A stretch of DNA of 64,000 bases from Marinimicrococcus sp033875255 (GTDB lineage Bacteria > Pseudomonadota > Alphaproteobacteria > Geminicoccales > Geminicoccaceae): contig JAWZSN010000015.1 of assembly GCA_033875255.1 (NCBI GenBank), forward strand, positions 62,001-126,000, given 5' to 3'. Made by a program: the position numbers and the translations under genes. This document shows, one piece after another, positions 1 through 8,418 of this stretch. The notes beneath the pieces were generated by a model. That model was not told where the DNA came from and searched no databases. It was given only the letters and a program-made list of their open reading frames with translations. Within the stretch, counting starts at the first letter, position 1; each line of letters begins with the position of its first letter.

Positions 1-132
1 GATGGAAAGCTCGGGCGGCACGGTGCCGAGCTGGAAGCGGATGCCCAGCCAGGAGGCGCTCCAGGCGAGACAGGTATAGATGTAGAGGGGGAGAACGGCG
101 CCGGCCGTGGCGGTATCGGGCTCGGCGCGCAT
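1..132 (-). CDS. DMT/EamA-family transporter, N-terminal part (truncated by window edge)
   Basis: The reverse strand reads an ATG at 132 followed by 44 open codons that run off the window. The translation starts MRAEPDTATAGAVLPLYIYT and continues through CLAWSASWLGIRFQLGTVPP. A first membrane helix with a W-x-S-S/A-W-L-x-I motif followed by QLGxVPPE is characteristic of EamA/DMT drug-metabolite exporters. Only the first helix is present, so the substrate cannot be inferred. It lies immediately downstream of holA on the same strand (7 nt gap) and is probably co-transcribed. The start is supported by the hydrophilic N-terminus directly before the first helix. Family assignment rests on about 43 residues. 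Confidence 0.7.
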   Translation of the reverse strand, partial: MRAEPDTATAGAVLPLYIYTCLAWSASWLGIRFQLGTVPPELSI

Positions 133-139
133 CGCGGGG

Positions 140-1165
140 CTAGCGTCGCGCGCGGGCGCAGATCTCGCCCAGCGCGTGCCGGCAGATCAGCTGGTCGGGC
201 GAGGCGGCACGCTTGCAGGCGGTCTCGGCTTCCTGGAGCAGCGCCAGGGCTGCGAGCAGAGCGGGGCTCCGCCAGCGTTGCAGGGCTGCCTTGAAGCGGT
301 CGCGCACGCGAAAGAAGATCGGCGGCCGCGCGCCTTCCAGCACCCGCTCGACGGGAGCCCCGCCCTCGATCTCGGCCTGGAGGCGCACCAGGCGCAGCAG
401 CGTGGACGAGGCGGCGCGCAGGATACGCACCGGCGCCTGGCCCTCGCCCAAAAGCCTGTCCAGGGCCCGCTCGAGGCGCCCGCCCTCGCCCAGAAGGGCG
501 GCGAAGACGATGTCGTCGAGGCCCAGCACGGCACTGTCGCCGATCACCGCCGCGACGTCGGCGGCGCCCACCTGGCCACCGGCGCCGGGGCCCATATAGA
601 GCGCCAGCTTGTCGAGCTCGCTGCGGGTCACGCCGCGATCGCCGCCGAGGCTCGCCGCCAGCAGCTCCAGCGCCTCAGGCTCGGCGCGCAGGCCCCGCTC
701 GGCCAGGCCGGCGCGCACCACCGCCGCCAGGTCGCGGCCCTCGTCGCGGTAGCAGGGGATCGCCGCCACGCCCTTGGCCTTCTCTGCCGCCTGGCGCAGC
801 GGCGAGGAAGGCGGCAGATCCTCGGCCTCGATCACCACGAACGCCTCGGGGCGCCCGATCTCGAGCAGGAGCTTGAGAGCGCGCGCCGCCGCATCGCCCG
901 CCTGGCGCACCCGCACCAGCCGCCGCCCGCCCATCAGGCAGAGCGCCTGGGCCTCCTCGACGAGCCGTCCGGGGCTCTCCTTGAGCTGGTCGCCGACCAG
1001 CTCGCTGACCCGGAACGGGTCCTGCAGGTCGTCGACCACGCCGCGCCCGAGCCGCTGCGCCCGCTCGCTCACCAGCCCCGCGTCGGGACCGAAGAGCAGG
1101 ACCACGGCCATGGCCGGGTCCGGGCGGGCGATGAACGACTCGATCGCCTTGGGGGCGATCTTCAC
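140..1165 (-). CDS. holA: DNA polymerase III subunit delta
   Basis: A 341-residue protein of the HolA family, the clamp-loader subunit that opens the beta sliding clamp during replication. The N-terminal region shows the family features KIAPKAIESFIARPDPAMAV and LLFGPDAGLVSERAQ, where the P-loop-like strand is present as in non-ATPase delta subunits. The C-terminal half carries the helical collar domain. The length agrees with alphaproteobacterial HolA (about 340 aa). It overlaps the end of lptE by 4 nt, and the lptE-holA order after leuS is conserved in alphaproteobacteria, so leuS-lptE-holA is likely one operon. Confidence 0.93.
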   Translation of the reverse strand: MKIAPKAIESFIARPDPAMAVVLLFGPDAGLVSERAQRLGRGVVDDLQDPFRVSELVGDQLKESPGRLVEEAQALCLMGGRRLVRVRQAGDAAARALKLLLEIGRPEAFVVIEAEDLPPSSPLRQAAEKAKGVAAIPCYRDEGRDLAAVVRAGLAERGLRAEPEALELLAASLGGDRGVTRSELDKLALYMGPGAGGQVGAADVAAVIGDSAVLGLDDIVFAALLGEGGRLERALDRLLGEGQAPVRILRAASSTLLRLVRLQAEIEGGAPVERVLEGARPPIFFRVRDRFKAALQRWRSPALLAALALLQEAETACKRAASPDQLICRHALGEICARARR

Positions 1166-1668
1166 GCAGGCTTCCCGGCGAGCTGCACGGCGAGCCGGGC
1201 GCGGATCTCCTGGCTCAGCTCGCGCGCCGCGCGCCGCTCCGCGTCCTGCTCGGCCACCAGGGTGGCATAGGGCGCGCGCACGACATTGTAGCTCGCAACC
1301 CTTCGGGCAGCGCCCTGGTAGAGGGTGACCCCGTCGGCCTTGCGGCGCAGCTCGAAGCGGGCCAGCAGGGTGAGGTCGTAGCGGGTTACCGTGTCGTCGA
1401 GCTGGATGGCCAGCGCGTCACGCTCGCGGTCGAGCCGGACAATCAGGCGGTAGACCGAGGGGACGGTGAGGCCGGCCGGGTTCAGCTCGTCGAGAAGCTG
1501 GTTGCGCAGGATCTGGCCGACCCGCGAGCGCGGCGTCTCGACCATGATGGCGGCAAGCTCGCGGTTGGTCTCGGCCCCTGCGCCGCCGCCGTGCAGCGGG
1601 CGCAGGTTGCAGGCCGCGAGACCGGGCGCCGCCAGTCCGAGAAGGGCGAGAACGCTGCGCCGGCGCAT
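1162..1668 (-). CDS. lptE: LPS assembly lipoprotein LptE
   Basis: A 168-residue lipoprotein. The N-terminus MRRRSVLALLGLAAPGLAAC is a type II signal peptide with a lipobox (LAAC) and a predicted lipidated Cys20. The following NLRPLHGG segment (Y/LRPL motif) is typical of alphaproteobacterial LptE, which plugs the LptD barrel and helps deliver LPS to the outer membrane. I place the start at 1668 rather than the in-frame ATG at 1686, because 1668 begins directly at the positively charged signal peptide and the longer form would overlap leuS. It sits between leuS and holA, the usual alphaproteobacterial arrangement. Sequence conservation is low outside the N-terminus, as is normal for LptE. Confidence 0.87.
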   Translation of the reverse strand: MRRRSVLALLGLAAPGLAACNLRPLHGGGAGAETNRELAAIMVETPRSRVGQILRNQLLDELNPAGLTVPSVYRLIVRLDRERDALAIQLDDTVTRYDLTLLARFELRRKADGVTLYQGAARRVASYNVVRAPYATLVAEQDAERRAARELSQEIRARLAVQLAGKPA

Positions 1669-1672
1669 CTGC

Positions 1673-4234
1673 TCAGACCACAACATTCACGATCTTGCCC
1701 GGCACGACGATGACCCGGCGCGGCGGCTTGCCCTCCATGGCACGGCGGACATTGTCCTCGGCCAGCGCCGCCGCCTCGACCTGCTCCTTCGGGCAGTCGC
1801 GCGCCACACGGATCTCGCCGCGGCGCTTGCCGTTGACCTGGACGCCGATGACGAGCTCGTCGGCCTGCAGCCAGGCGGCCTGGGCCGTGGGCCACGGGGC
1901 CTCGGCCAGCAGGGTGGCGTGGCCGAGACGCTCCCAGAGCTCCTCGGCGATGTGGGGGGTCATCGGCTCGAGCAGCCGCACCAGGGTTTCCACCGCCTCG
2001 CGCAGCAGCGCGCCGTTGGCGCCCTTGTAGGCCTCGATGCCGTTGCTGAACTCGCGGACCAGCGCCACCGCCTTGTTGTAGTGGAAGCGCTCGAGTTCCT
2101 CCGTGGCCGCGGCGATGGTGCGGTGGATCTGCCGCTTGAGCTCGAGATCGGACCCCTCGAGGCCCTCGGCCGGCGCCGGCGTGCCCGGCGGCGGCAGGCC
2201 CTCCAGCCGCTCCTCCACCAGCCGCCACAGCCGGTTGACGTAGTTCCAGGCACCGCGGATGCCGGCGTCGGTCCACTCGAGGTCGCGATCGGGCGGGCTG
2301 TCGGAGAGCATGAAGAGACGCGCCGTGTCGGCGCCGTAGCCCTGGATGATCTCGGTAGGATCGACCGTGTTGAGCTTGGACTTGCTCATCTTCTCGACAC
2401 GGCCGGGGATCACAGGGCTGCCATCCTCGACCAGCACCCACTGGCCGTCGTCACGCTTCGCGACCTTCGAGGCCTCGACCCACTCGCCCTTCGCATCCTT
2501 GAAGGTGAGGTGGTTGATCATGCCCTGGGTGAAGAGCCCGGCGAACGGCTCCGCGAGGTCGAGATAGCCGCAGGCCGACATGGCGCGGGTGTAGAAGCGC
2601 GAATAGAGCAGGTGCAGCACGGCATGCTCGACGCCGCCAATATACTGGTCGACCGGCAGCCAGTAGTCGGCCGCCTCGCGCGAGAAGGGCAGCGCCTCGT
2701 TCCTGGCGTCGCAGAAACGGGCGAAGTACCAGGAGCTCTCGACGAACGTGTCGAAGGTCTCGGTCTCACGCTCGGCGGCACCGCCGCATCGCGGGCAGGC
2801 GACGTGCTTCCAGGTCGGGTGCCGGTCGAGGGGGTTGCCGGCGCCGGTGAAATCGACGTCCTCGGGCAGCTCCACCGGGAGCTGGTCGCGGGGCACCGGC
2901 ACGGTGCCGCAGGACGGGCACTCGATCATCGGCACCGGGCAGCCCCAGTAGCGCTGCCGCGAGATGCCCCAGTCGCGCAGGCGGAAGGTGGTCTCGCCGC
3001 TGCCGATCTGCAGCCGCTCGAGCTCCTCGATGGCGCGCCGCTTGGCGCTCTCGACGTCGAGCCCGTCGAGGAAGGCCGAGTTGAAGATCCGGCCCTCGCC
3101 GACATAGGCCTCCTCGCCCACCGCGAAGGCGGCCGGGTCGGCGTCGGGCGGCAGCACCACCGGACGCACCGGGCGGCCATATTTGCGGGCGAAGTCGAGG
3201 TCGCGCTGGTCGTGCGCGGGGCAGCCGAAGACAGCGCCGGTGCCGTACTCGGAGAGCACGAAGTTAGCGACGTAGATCGGCAGATCGACGCCTTCCATGA
3301 AGGGATGCCGGCAGGTCAGGCCGGTGTCGAAGCCCTTCTTCTCGGCGGTCTCGAGCTGCGCCTCGCTGGTGCCGCCGCGCAGGCACTCGGCGACGAAAGC
3401 GGCAAGCTCGGGATTATTCTTAGCCAGCTCGGCGCTCAGAGGATGGTCGGGCGCCAGCGCCATGAACGAGGCGCCAAAGAGCGTGTCGGGGCGGGTGGTG
3501 AAGACCTCGAGACGGTCGTCGCGGCCGTTGATGGCGAAGCGGACGCGCGCACCCTGGGACTTGCCGATCCAGTTGCGCTGCATCAGCCGGACCTTGTCCG
3601 GCCAGCGCTCGAGCCCGTCGATGGCCTCCAGCAGCTCGTCGGCGAAGGCGGTGATCTTGAAGAACCACTGGGCCAGCTTGCGGCGCTCGACCAGCGCGCC
3701 GGAGCGCCAGCCGCGGCCGTCGATCACCTGCTCGTTAGCCAGCACCGTGTTGTCGACCGGATCCCAGTTGACCCAGCTTTCCTTGCGGTAGACCAGCCCC
3801 CGCTCCCACATGTCGACGAACATCGCCTGCTCGTGACGGTAGTAGGCGGGATCGCAGGTGGCGAACTCGCGCGACCAGTCGATGGACAGGCCCATCATTT
3901 TGATCTGCTCGCGCATCTCCGCGATATTGCCCCAGGTCCAGATCCCGGGGTGGATGCCGCGCTTGACCGCCGCCCCCTCGGCCGGCAGGCCGAAGGCGTC
4001 CCAGCCCATCGGGTGCAGCACGTTGAAGCCCTGCCCGCGCTTGAGCCGCGCCACCACGTCGCCCAGGGTGTAGTTGCGCACATGACCCATGTGGATGCGC
4101 CCCGAGGGATAGGGGAACATCTCGAGGACGTAGTATTTCGGGCGCGCGTGGTCGATCTCGGCGCGGAACGTGCCGCGCTCCTCCCACACCCGCTGCCACC
4201 TGGTTTCGCTAGCGCGGAAATTGTAGCGGGACAT
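1673..4234 (-). CDS. leuS: Leucine--tRNA ligase
   Basis: An 853-residue class I aminoacyl-tRNA synthetase that charges tRNA-Leu. The HIGH-type signature appears as PYPSGRIHMGHVRNYT (HMGH at residues 48-51) and the KMSKS loop at about residue 612 (EKMSKSKLNTVDP). The CP1 editing domain lies between them, and a CxxC...CxxC zinc-ribbon-like segment is visible (CPSCG...CPRCGG). I place the start at 4234 (MSRYNFRASETRWQ), preceded by an AAGGA ribosome site. An upstream in-frame ATG at 4303 would add an atypical tail. Length is normal for bacterial LeuRS. It is probably the first gene of leuS-lptE-holA. Confidence 0.97.
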   Translation of the reverse strand: MSRYNFRASETRWQRVWEERGTFRAEIDHARPKYYVLEMFPYPSGRIHMGHVRNYTLGDVVARLKRGQGFNVLHPMGWDAFGLPAEGAAVKRGIHPGIWTWGNIAEMREQIKMMGLSIDWSREFATCDPAYYRHEQAMFVDMWERGLVYRKESWVNWDPVDNTVLANEQVIDGRGWRSGALVERRKLAQWFFKITAFADELLEAIDGLERWPDKVRLMQRNWIGKSQGARVRFAINGRDDRLEVFTTRPDTLFGASFMALAPDHPLSAELAKNNPELAAFVAECLRGGTSEAQLETAEKKGFDTGLTCRHPFMEGVDLPIYVANFVLSEYGTGAVFGCPAHDQRDLDFARKYGRPVRPVVLPPDADPAAFAVGEEAYVGEGRIFNSAFLDGLDVESAKRRAIEELERLQIGSGETTFRLRDWGISRQRYWGCPVPMIECPSCGTVPVPRDQLPVELPEDVDFTGAGNPLDRHPTWKHVACPRCGGAAERETETFDTFVESSWYFARFCDARNEALPFSREAADYWLPVDQYIGGVEHAVLHLLYSRFYTRAMSACGYLDLAEPFAGLFTQGMINHLTFKDAKGEWVEASKVAKRDDGQWVLVEDGSPVIPGRVEKMSKSKLNTVDPTEIIQGYGADTARLFMLSDSPPDRDLEWTDAGIRGAWNYVNRLWRLVEERLEGLPPPGTPAPAEGLEGSDLELKRQIHRTIAAATEELERFHYNKAVALVREFSNGIEAYKGANGALLREAVETLVRLLEPMTPHIAEELWERLGHATLLAEAPWPTAQAAWLQADELVIGVQVNGKRRGEIRVARDCPKEQVEAAALAEDNVRRAMEGKPPRRVIVVPGKIVNVVV

Positions 4235-4282
4235 CGAGCTGCAAATCCTTCGCCGGGCCGCCAGTCCGTCGCGGGCCCGAAG

Positions 4283-4313
4283 GTCAGAAGAAAGCCGGCC
4301 CACGAGGGCCGGC
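4283..4313 (-). terminator. Rho-independent terminator downstream of the DUF3576 gene
   Basis: On the minus strand an 8-bp perfect stem (GCCGGCCC/GGGCCGGC, 4294-4313) with a 4-nt loop is followed by the T-rich stretch TTTCTTCT. It lies about 20 nt after the stop of the DUF3576 gene and about 50 nt before leuS. This suggests leuS has its own promoter or is expressed by partial read-through. Confidence 0.7.
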
Positions 4314-4334
4314 GGGGAGGGGCGCGCCCGGGGC

Positions 4335-4913
4335 TCAGCTGCCGGCTTCGGCCGAGGCGATGCGGAGCTGGCGGGCGCGCGTCAGGATCTGGTCCTCGAG
4401 GTCGGTCGCCGTCACCGGATCGACCGGCGCGTCGAGCCACTCGCCCTGCGCGTTGCGGGTCTGGCGGAACACCGAGACCTTGAGGCCGTCGGCGCGCAGC
4501 ACCGTGTCACGGATCATCACCCGGACCTTGACGCGCTCGCCCTGCGCGTCGACCGGCTGGTACCAGTCGGACAGGATGAGCCCGCCGAACGGGTCGGCCG
4601 AAGCGAGCGGCATGAAGTCCAGCGTGTCGAGCGAGGCGCGCCAGAGATAGGCGTTGACGCCGATGCCGCCGCCACCGCCGCCGGCTTCCTCGCGGCTCTG
4701 CGAGCGCCCGCCGCCGAAGAGCGTGACGCCGCCCTCGCCGCCGAGCACCGAGCCGTAGTCACGCTTGAAGCGAGCCACCTTCGGGTCGTCGGGCTGAAAC
4801 TCGGGCTTCTCGAACCCCGCCCCGCAAGCCGTCACCAGGCCCGCCAGAAGCAGCGCCCCGGCGATCCGATATGCTCCCTTGCCAACCACCACGCTTTTTC
4901 CCGAGCTGAGCAT
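4335..4913 (-). CDS. DUF3576 domain lipoprotein
   Basis: A 192-residue lipoprotein of the DUF3576 family, which is almost confined to alphaproteobacteria and has no assigned function. The signal peptide ends in a lipobox (LAGLVTAC), predicting outer-membrane or periplasmic anchoring. The mature part has a glycine-rich loop (GGGGGGIGVNAYLWRASLDT) and the conserved blocks DFMPLASADPFGG and DWYQPVDAQGERVKV. I chose the start at 4913 (MLSSGKSVVV) because it precedes the signal peptide. The in-frame ATG at 4979 would add 22 unlikely residues. It lies upstream of leuS on the same strand, a frequent alphaproteobacterial pairing, with a terminator in between. Confidence 0.85.
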   Translation of the reverse strand: MLSSGKSVVVGKGAYRIAGALLLAGLVTACGAGFEKPEFQPDDPKVARFKRDYGSVLGGEGGVTLFGGGRSQSREEAGGGGGGIGVNAYLWRASLDTLDFMPLASADPFGGLILSDWYQPVDAQGERVKVRVMIRDTVLRADGLKVSVFRQTRNAQGEWLDAPVDPVTATDLEDQILTRARQLRIASAEAGS

Positions 4914-4998
4914 GCCGACGCGGCCGGTCGAGCCGCGGGCGCACCATAACACAGCGCCCGCGTGACGCCAGAGCGGCAAGAGAGCTGGCGGCGAGACC

Positions 4999-5658
4999 TC
5001 AGAACTTCAGGCGGATGCCGACGCGGCCGACCGTGTCGGGCTCCTCGGCCGGGCGGCTGCGCACCGCCAGATCGCCCTCCAGCGAGAGCCAGGAGGAGGT
5101 GGCGAGGTCGGTGCTCAAAAGCCAGAGGCTCGATTCGGGCGTCGTCGGGCGCTCCACCTCGCCATAGGAGAGGCTGAAGCGCATCGCGCCGTAGCCGAGG
5201 CTGGCGCCGACGAGATTGGCGGGCAGTCCCTGGTCCTCGAGGCGGCGGAAATCGCCGCCGACGGCCCACTGCCCCCACTCGAGGGCGCCGCCGATCACCA
5301 GCGAGCCGGCCTGGCCACCGGAAACCTGCGGCAGAGCCTCGCCCAACCCGAGAGGACGGGTGTCGCCGGGAGCCCCGAAACGGTCACCCAGGCCCACCGA
5401 GAGGCGCAGCGAGGGGAGCATCTCGGCAAGGCCGGCGTCGAGCGCGCTGCCCGGCCCCTGCCGCGGGGTGAAGCGCAGGCTGAAGCCGTGCTCGCCGGTG
5501 GCGGCGTCGGCACGGAAGGCGCTCTCGCCCGTGCCGTTCTCGGCAAGGCTCGCCCCTTCCCACGCGGAGCCGGGCACCAGCATCGCCGCCTGGCCCATAT
5601 GAGGCGCCAGCCCCAGAGCCAGACCCGCGACCAGCGACGCTACCCTGCCCACCCGCAT
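4999..5658 (-). CDS. Putative outer-membrane barrel protein, porin-like
   Basis: A 219-residue protein with a cleavable signal peptide (MRVGRVASLVAGLALGLAPH, then MGQA-A). The body is built of alternating strand-like segments and ends in IRLKF, a terminal phenylalanine typical of outer-membrane beta-barrels. It is much shorter than the neighbouring porin and resembles the C-terminal half of general porins (LRLSVGLGDRF, GGDFRRLEDQG, RFSLSYGEVERP). I chose the start at 5658 because the long upstream in-frame extension to 5949 is GC-rich and Arg-rich and has no signal peptide. It may be a small-barrel paralogue or a lineage-specific protein. The exact function is unknown. Confidence 0.65.
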   Translation of the reverse strand: MRVGRVASLVAGLALGLAPHMGQAAMLVPGSAWEGASLAENGTGESAFRADAATGEHGFSLRFTPRQGPGSALDAGLAEMLPSLRLSVGLGDRFGAPGDTRPLGLGEALPQVSGGQAGSLVIGGALEWGQWAVGGDFRRLEDQGLPANLVGASLGYGAMRFSLSYGEVERPTTPESSLWLLSTDLATSSWLSLEGDLAVRSRPAEEPDTVGRVGIRLKF

Positions 5659-5808
5659 CGGCTTCGATCCACTGAATTCGTCTGGGTGATATATGTCACG
5701 GCCCGGGCCCGCTCGCCAGTGCAGCGGCGCAACGACCGCCTCTTTTGCACCGCAAGCCGCCCGGCCGATCCCGCATGGCTGCGCGTCACGACGCCGCGGC
5801 AGGACGGG

Positions 5809-5842
5809 CAAAAAAAGAAACGGCGGGCAGAGCCCGCCGTTT
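5809..5842 (-). terminator. Rho-independent terminator after the porin gene
   Basis: The minus strand shows an 11-bp stem made from AAACGGCGGGC and GCCCGCCGTTT around a 3-nt loop (5818-5842), followed by a T-run (TTTCTTTTTTTG). It begins about 22 nt past the porin stop codon and is a canonical intrinsic terminator, consistent with a highly expressed porin transcribed alone. Confidence 0.9.
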
Positions 5843-5864
5843 CCACGATCGCAAAAGCGTTCGA

Positions 5865-6929
5865 TCAGAAGCTGAAGGCGAGACGCGCCACGCCCAGATC
5901 GCCGCTGTCGTCGCCGGCGCCACCGCGATCGGTGTCGAAGTGCGACCACTCGACCGAGAACGCAACGCCCGGCATCAGGCCGACCTCGGCGCCGAGGACC
6001 ATGTCCCAGGGCTCCGCACCGTCGGTGTCGTAGGCGTCACCCCAGTTGATCGAGACCTTGACCGGGCCGAGAGCGGCAGCGGCACCCAGGTTGTAGAAGC
6101 TGCGCTCGAAGCCGAGCACCTCCTCGGTGCCCCAGGCGCCAGCCACGCTGAAGCCGTAGATGTCGACGACCGCGCCGGCCGAGACGCCACGGGTGTCGCC
6201 GTCACGGTCGCCGCTCTCGTCGGTGCCGTACATGCCGGTCACGCTGGCCTTCACGCCAGCCGGGCCGAGGTCACCCGTCCAGGCGAGACCGGCCGAGAAC
6301 CAGTCCTTTACCTCGCCGGTCATCAGGTTCGCCACGCCGCTGCCGGCGCCCTGGCGGCCGTTGTTGTTCGAGCTGTGCGGCGTGTAGTCGACGCCCAGCT
6401 GGAAGCCGGCGAACTTCGGCGAGTAGTAGATCAGCTTGGTGCTGTCGCTGCTGTCGCTCAGCTTCACCACCGCGCCCTGGTCGACCAGCGTGCCGTCGAT
6501 GCCGCCGGTGCCGACCGCGATGGTCTGCGCGCCCAGGGCCATGTTGTCGCTGGCGCCGTCCTCGTCACCGAAGCGGAACTCGCCGAACTGGCCGCTGATG
6601 AACAGCCAGGTCTCGTCGGTGTTGGCGGTCTCGTTGGTGTCGGCCTCGAACTCGATCCGGAAGCCGTACTCGATGCCGGTCGACTCGTCGGTGGCCTTGC
6701 CGAGGATGTTGACCTCGGTGTCGTTCGAGAAGTCGAGGCCGTTGCTGCCCTTGGCCAGGCCAGTACGTGCCTGGTAGTCGCCGGCGTTGGCCAGGAAACG
6801 GGCGAAGCCCGAGATGGTCAGGTCGAACGCACCACCAGCCTTGACCTCGGCGGCCGAGGCCGAACCGGCCGCCAGGAGGCCGCTACCGAGCAGGGCGGTC
6901 GTGCCCAGCAGGATCCGCTTCATGGACAT
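5865..6929 (-). CDS. Porin
   Basis: A 354-residue general porin. The signal peptide runs MSMKRILLGTTALLGSGLLA and ends GSASA-AE. It is followed by GGAFDLTISGFARFLAN, the first strand of alphaproteobacterial porins. Acidic, Gly/Asn-rich loops alternate with amphipathic strands, and the chain ends LAFSF with a terminal Phe for BAM recognition. I chose the ATG at 6929 because a GAGGAG ribosome site lies 9 nt upstream; the next ATG, two codons later (6923), is possible. It has its own strong terminator and is probably monocistronic. Substrate specificity cannot be read from the sequence. Confidence 0.87.
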   Translation of the reverse strand: MSMKRILLGTTALLGSGLLAAGSASAAEVKAGGAFDLTISGFARFLANAGDYQARTGLAKGSNGLDFSNDTEVNILGKATDESTGIEYGFRIEFEADTNETANTDETWLFISGQFGEFRFGDEDGASDNMALGAQTIAVGTGGIDGTLVDQGAVVKLSDSSDSTKLIYYSPKFAGFQLGVDYTPHSSNNNGRQGAGSGVANLMTGEVKDWFSAGLAWTGDLGPAGVKASVTGMYGTDESGDRDGDTRGVSAGAVVDIYGFSVAGAWGTEEVLGFERSFYNLGAAAALGPVKVSINWGDAYDTDGAEPWDMVLGAEVGLMPGVAFSVEWSHFDTDRGGAGDDSGDLGVARLAFSF

Positions 6930-7133
6930 CGTCCCCATTCTCCTCACCGCCCCGGCCCGGGGCGATATCCCGTTAAAGTTTCGTGACACGCAGGCCTGGT
7001 GGCCATCGAGTCTTCCGGCACGGCGTCGTGATCACCGCCCCTGCTCGCTGGATAATCCGAAACGCCCTGCACGAAGCAAGCGCGGGCTGTCGCGAGCGGC
7101 GCCGTAGAAGGGCCAGTGTGTCGGGGCTGCAAC

Positions 7134-7174
7134 AAAAACCGGGGGTCGCCGGGCAAGAAGGCCGGCCTTCCCGG
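7134..7174 (-). terminator. Weak terminator-like hairpin after the JmjC oxygenase gene
   Basis: Immediately after the minus-strand stop at 7175, the sequence forms CCGGG/CCCGG arms (7149-7174) enclosing a perfect AAGGCC/GGCCTT palindrome. A TTTTT run follows about 10 nt further on. The spacing between stem and T-run is longer than ideal, so termination strength is uncertain. The rest of the 6930-7174 gap holds the porin promoter region; I see no ORF in it. Confidence 0.35.
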
Positions 7175-8365
7175 TCAGGCCTCCTCGACCACCAGGCGCA
7201 TGCGCTGCATGTCGGCCAGGAACCTGTCGAGCCGCGCCGCCGGCTCGGCGGGGAAAGCGCGGTGCAGCTCGGCGCGCAGGAACGAGGGCCGCTCGAGCAC
7301 CCAGGCGACCAATGGCCGGGCCGCCGCGGGCACCTCCACGGCCTCGCGGGTGGCGGTCTTCACCAGGGCCCAGCGCCCACCCTGCTGGGCCAGCCGCATG
7401 CCGGCGCCGCGCACCGCGAACCGCTCCTCGGCCTCCTCGACGAGGCCCGGCAGGTCATAGGTCTCGCGGGCATAGCGGAACCCGGCGATCTGCCGGTTGA
7501 TCTGGTCGAGCGTCGCCGGCTCGCCGAGGATCCCCGCGATGCGTCCGGCGATGGCCGCGAGCCGGTCGGCCAGCGCCCGCTCGTCGCCCTGGGGCAGGTT
7601 GGCGCGCGCCAGCGGCTCGGCCACCATCCGCTCGAACAGCCAGCTCACCACGTCGAGGCCGATCGGGTAGGTGACGCCGAAGGCGATGTGCACGCACGGT
7701 CCGTCGTCGGCCAGCGCGTAGTGGTACTGGCCGCGCGGGAGGTAGAGCAGATGGCCGGGCTTGAGCCGGACCTCCTTCCACAGCGCCCCCTTGGCCTTGT
7801 CGTGATGCTCCTGGCCCAGATTCTTGAACATCGGGTGGGCGATCGGATCCTCGCCCCGCCCCTCGAACACCATCCAGGTCTTCTCGCCCATGCAGTGCAC
7901 GGCGAACACATCGTGCGTGTCGAAATGGACACGGAAGCCCTGCTTGCGCCGCGAGGACAGGTAGAGGTTGGCCTGGACCTTGCCGCCGACCGCCTCCTCG
8001 AGGCTTTTGGAGAAGGCGGCGAGCTCGGGCGTGAGCTGGTCGATATCGTTCGCGACCGCGGTGGCGCCGCGGCGCAGGAAAGCTTTCACCTTCGCAGGAT
8101 CGGGGCGCAGCACCTGGCCGCCGTCGCGGCCGGGCGCCACCGTGCAGTAGGACGCGGCCGGCACCGGCTCTTTGTCGAGGACGAGCTGGAGCGAGCCCGC
8201 CGCCCAGATCGAGCTCATGCCCAAGAGCCGGTTGAGGATCTCCCAGCTCATCACCTCGGCGAACCGCTCGGGCGCTCCCTCGAGATGGACGGGGGCCTTC
8301 CCCAGATACTCCGCCTTGAAGCGCTCGGCACCGACCGGCGCCGTGATCTCCTCGAAGCTCAACAT
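7175..8365 (-). CDS. JmjC/cupin-fold 2-oxoglutarate oxygenase, RoxA(YcfD)-like
   Basis: A 396-residue protein with an N-terminal JmjC cupin domain and a C-terminal winged-helix-like region. The Fe(II) facial triad is visible as H147-x-D149 (RVHFDTHDVFAVHCMG) and H215 (RGQYHYAL), with a downstream K/S-type 2-oxoglutarate pocket. The layout matches bacterial ribosomal oxygenases such as E. coli RoxA/YcfD, which hydroxylates an arginine of ribosomal protein L16. The N-terminal APVHLEGAPERFAEVMSWE is also typical. It diverges from yggS with a 53-nt gap. The protein substrate is not certain; some members of this clade act on other proteins. Confidence 0.75.
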   Translation of the reverse strand: MLSFEEITAPVGAERFKAEYLGKAPVHLEGAPERFAEVMSWEILNRLLGMSSIWAAGSLQLVLDKEPVPAASYCTVAPGRDGGQVLRPDPAKVKAFLRRGATAVANDIDQLTPELAAFSKSLEEAVGGKVQANLYLSSRRKQGFRVHFDTHDVFAVHCMGEKTWMVFEGRGEDPIAHPMFKNLGQEHHDKAKGALWKEVRLKPGHLLYLPRGQYHYALADDGPCVHIAFGVTYPIGLDVVSWLFERMVAEPLARANLPQGDERALADRLAAIAGRIAGILGEPATLDQINRQIAGFRYARETYDLPGLVEEAEERFAVRGAGMRLAQQGGRWALVKTATREAVEVPAAARPLVAWVLERPSFLRAELHRAFPAEPAARLDRFLADMQRMRLVVEEA

Positions 8366-8418
8366 CGCTTGACACCTCTCGCCGCGTCCGCACCCTGCCG
8401 GGCGGTGCAGGAGGATAC

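Noticed and set aside
1466..4483. A 1005-codon plus-strand open frame opposite leuS
   Set aside because: It is antisense to leuS, rich in Arg/Gly/Ala/Leu, and has no recognisable domain. Long antisense frames are expected in very GC-rich coding DNA.
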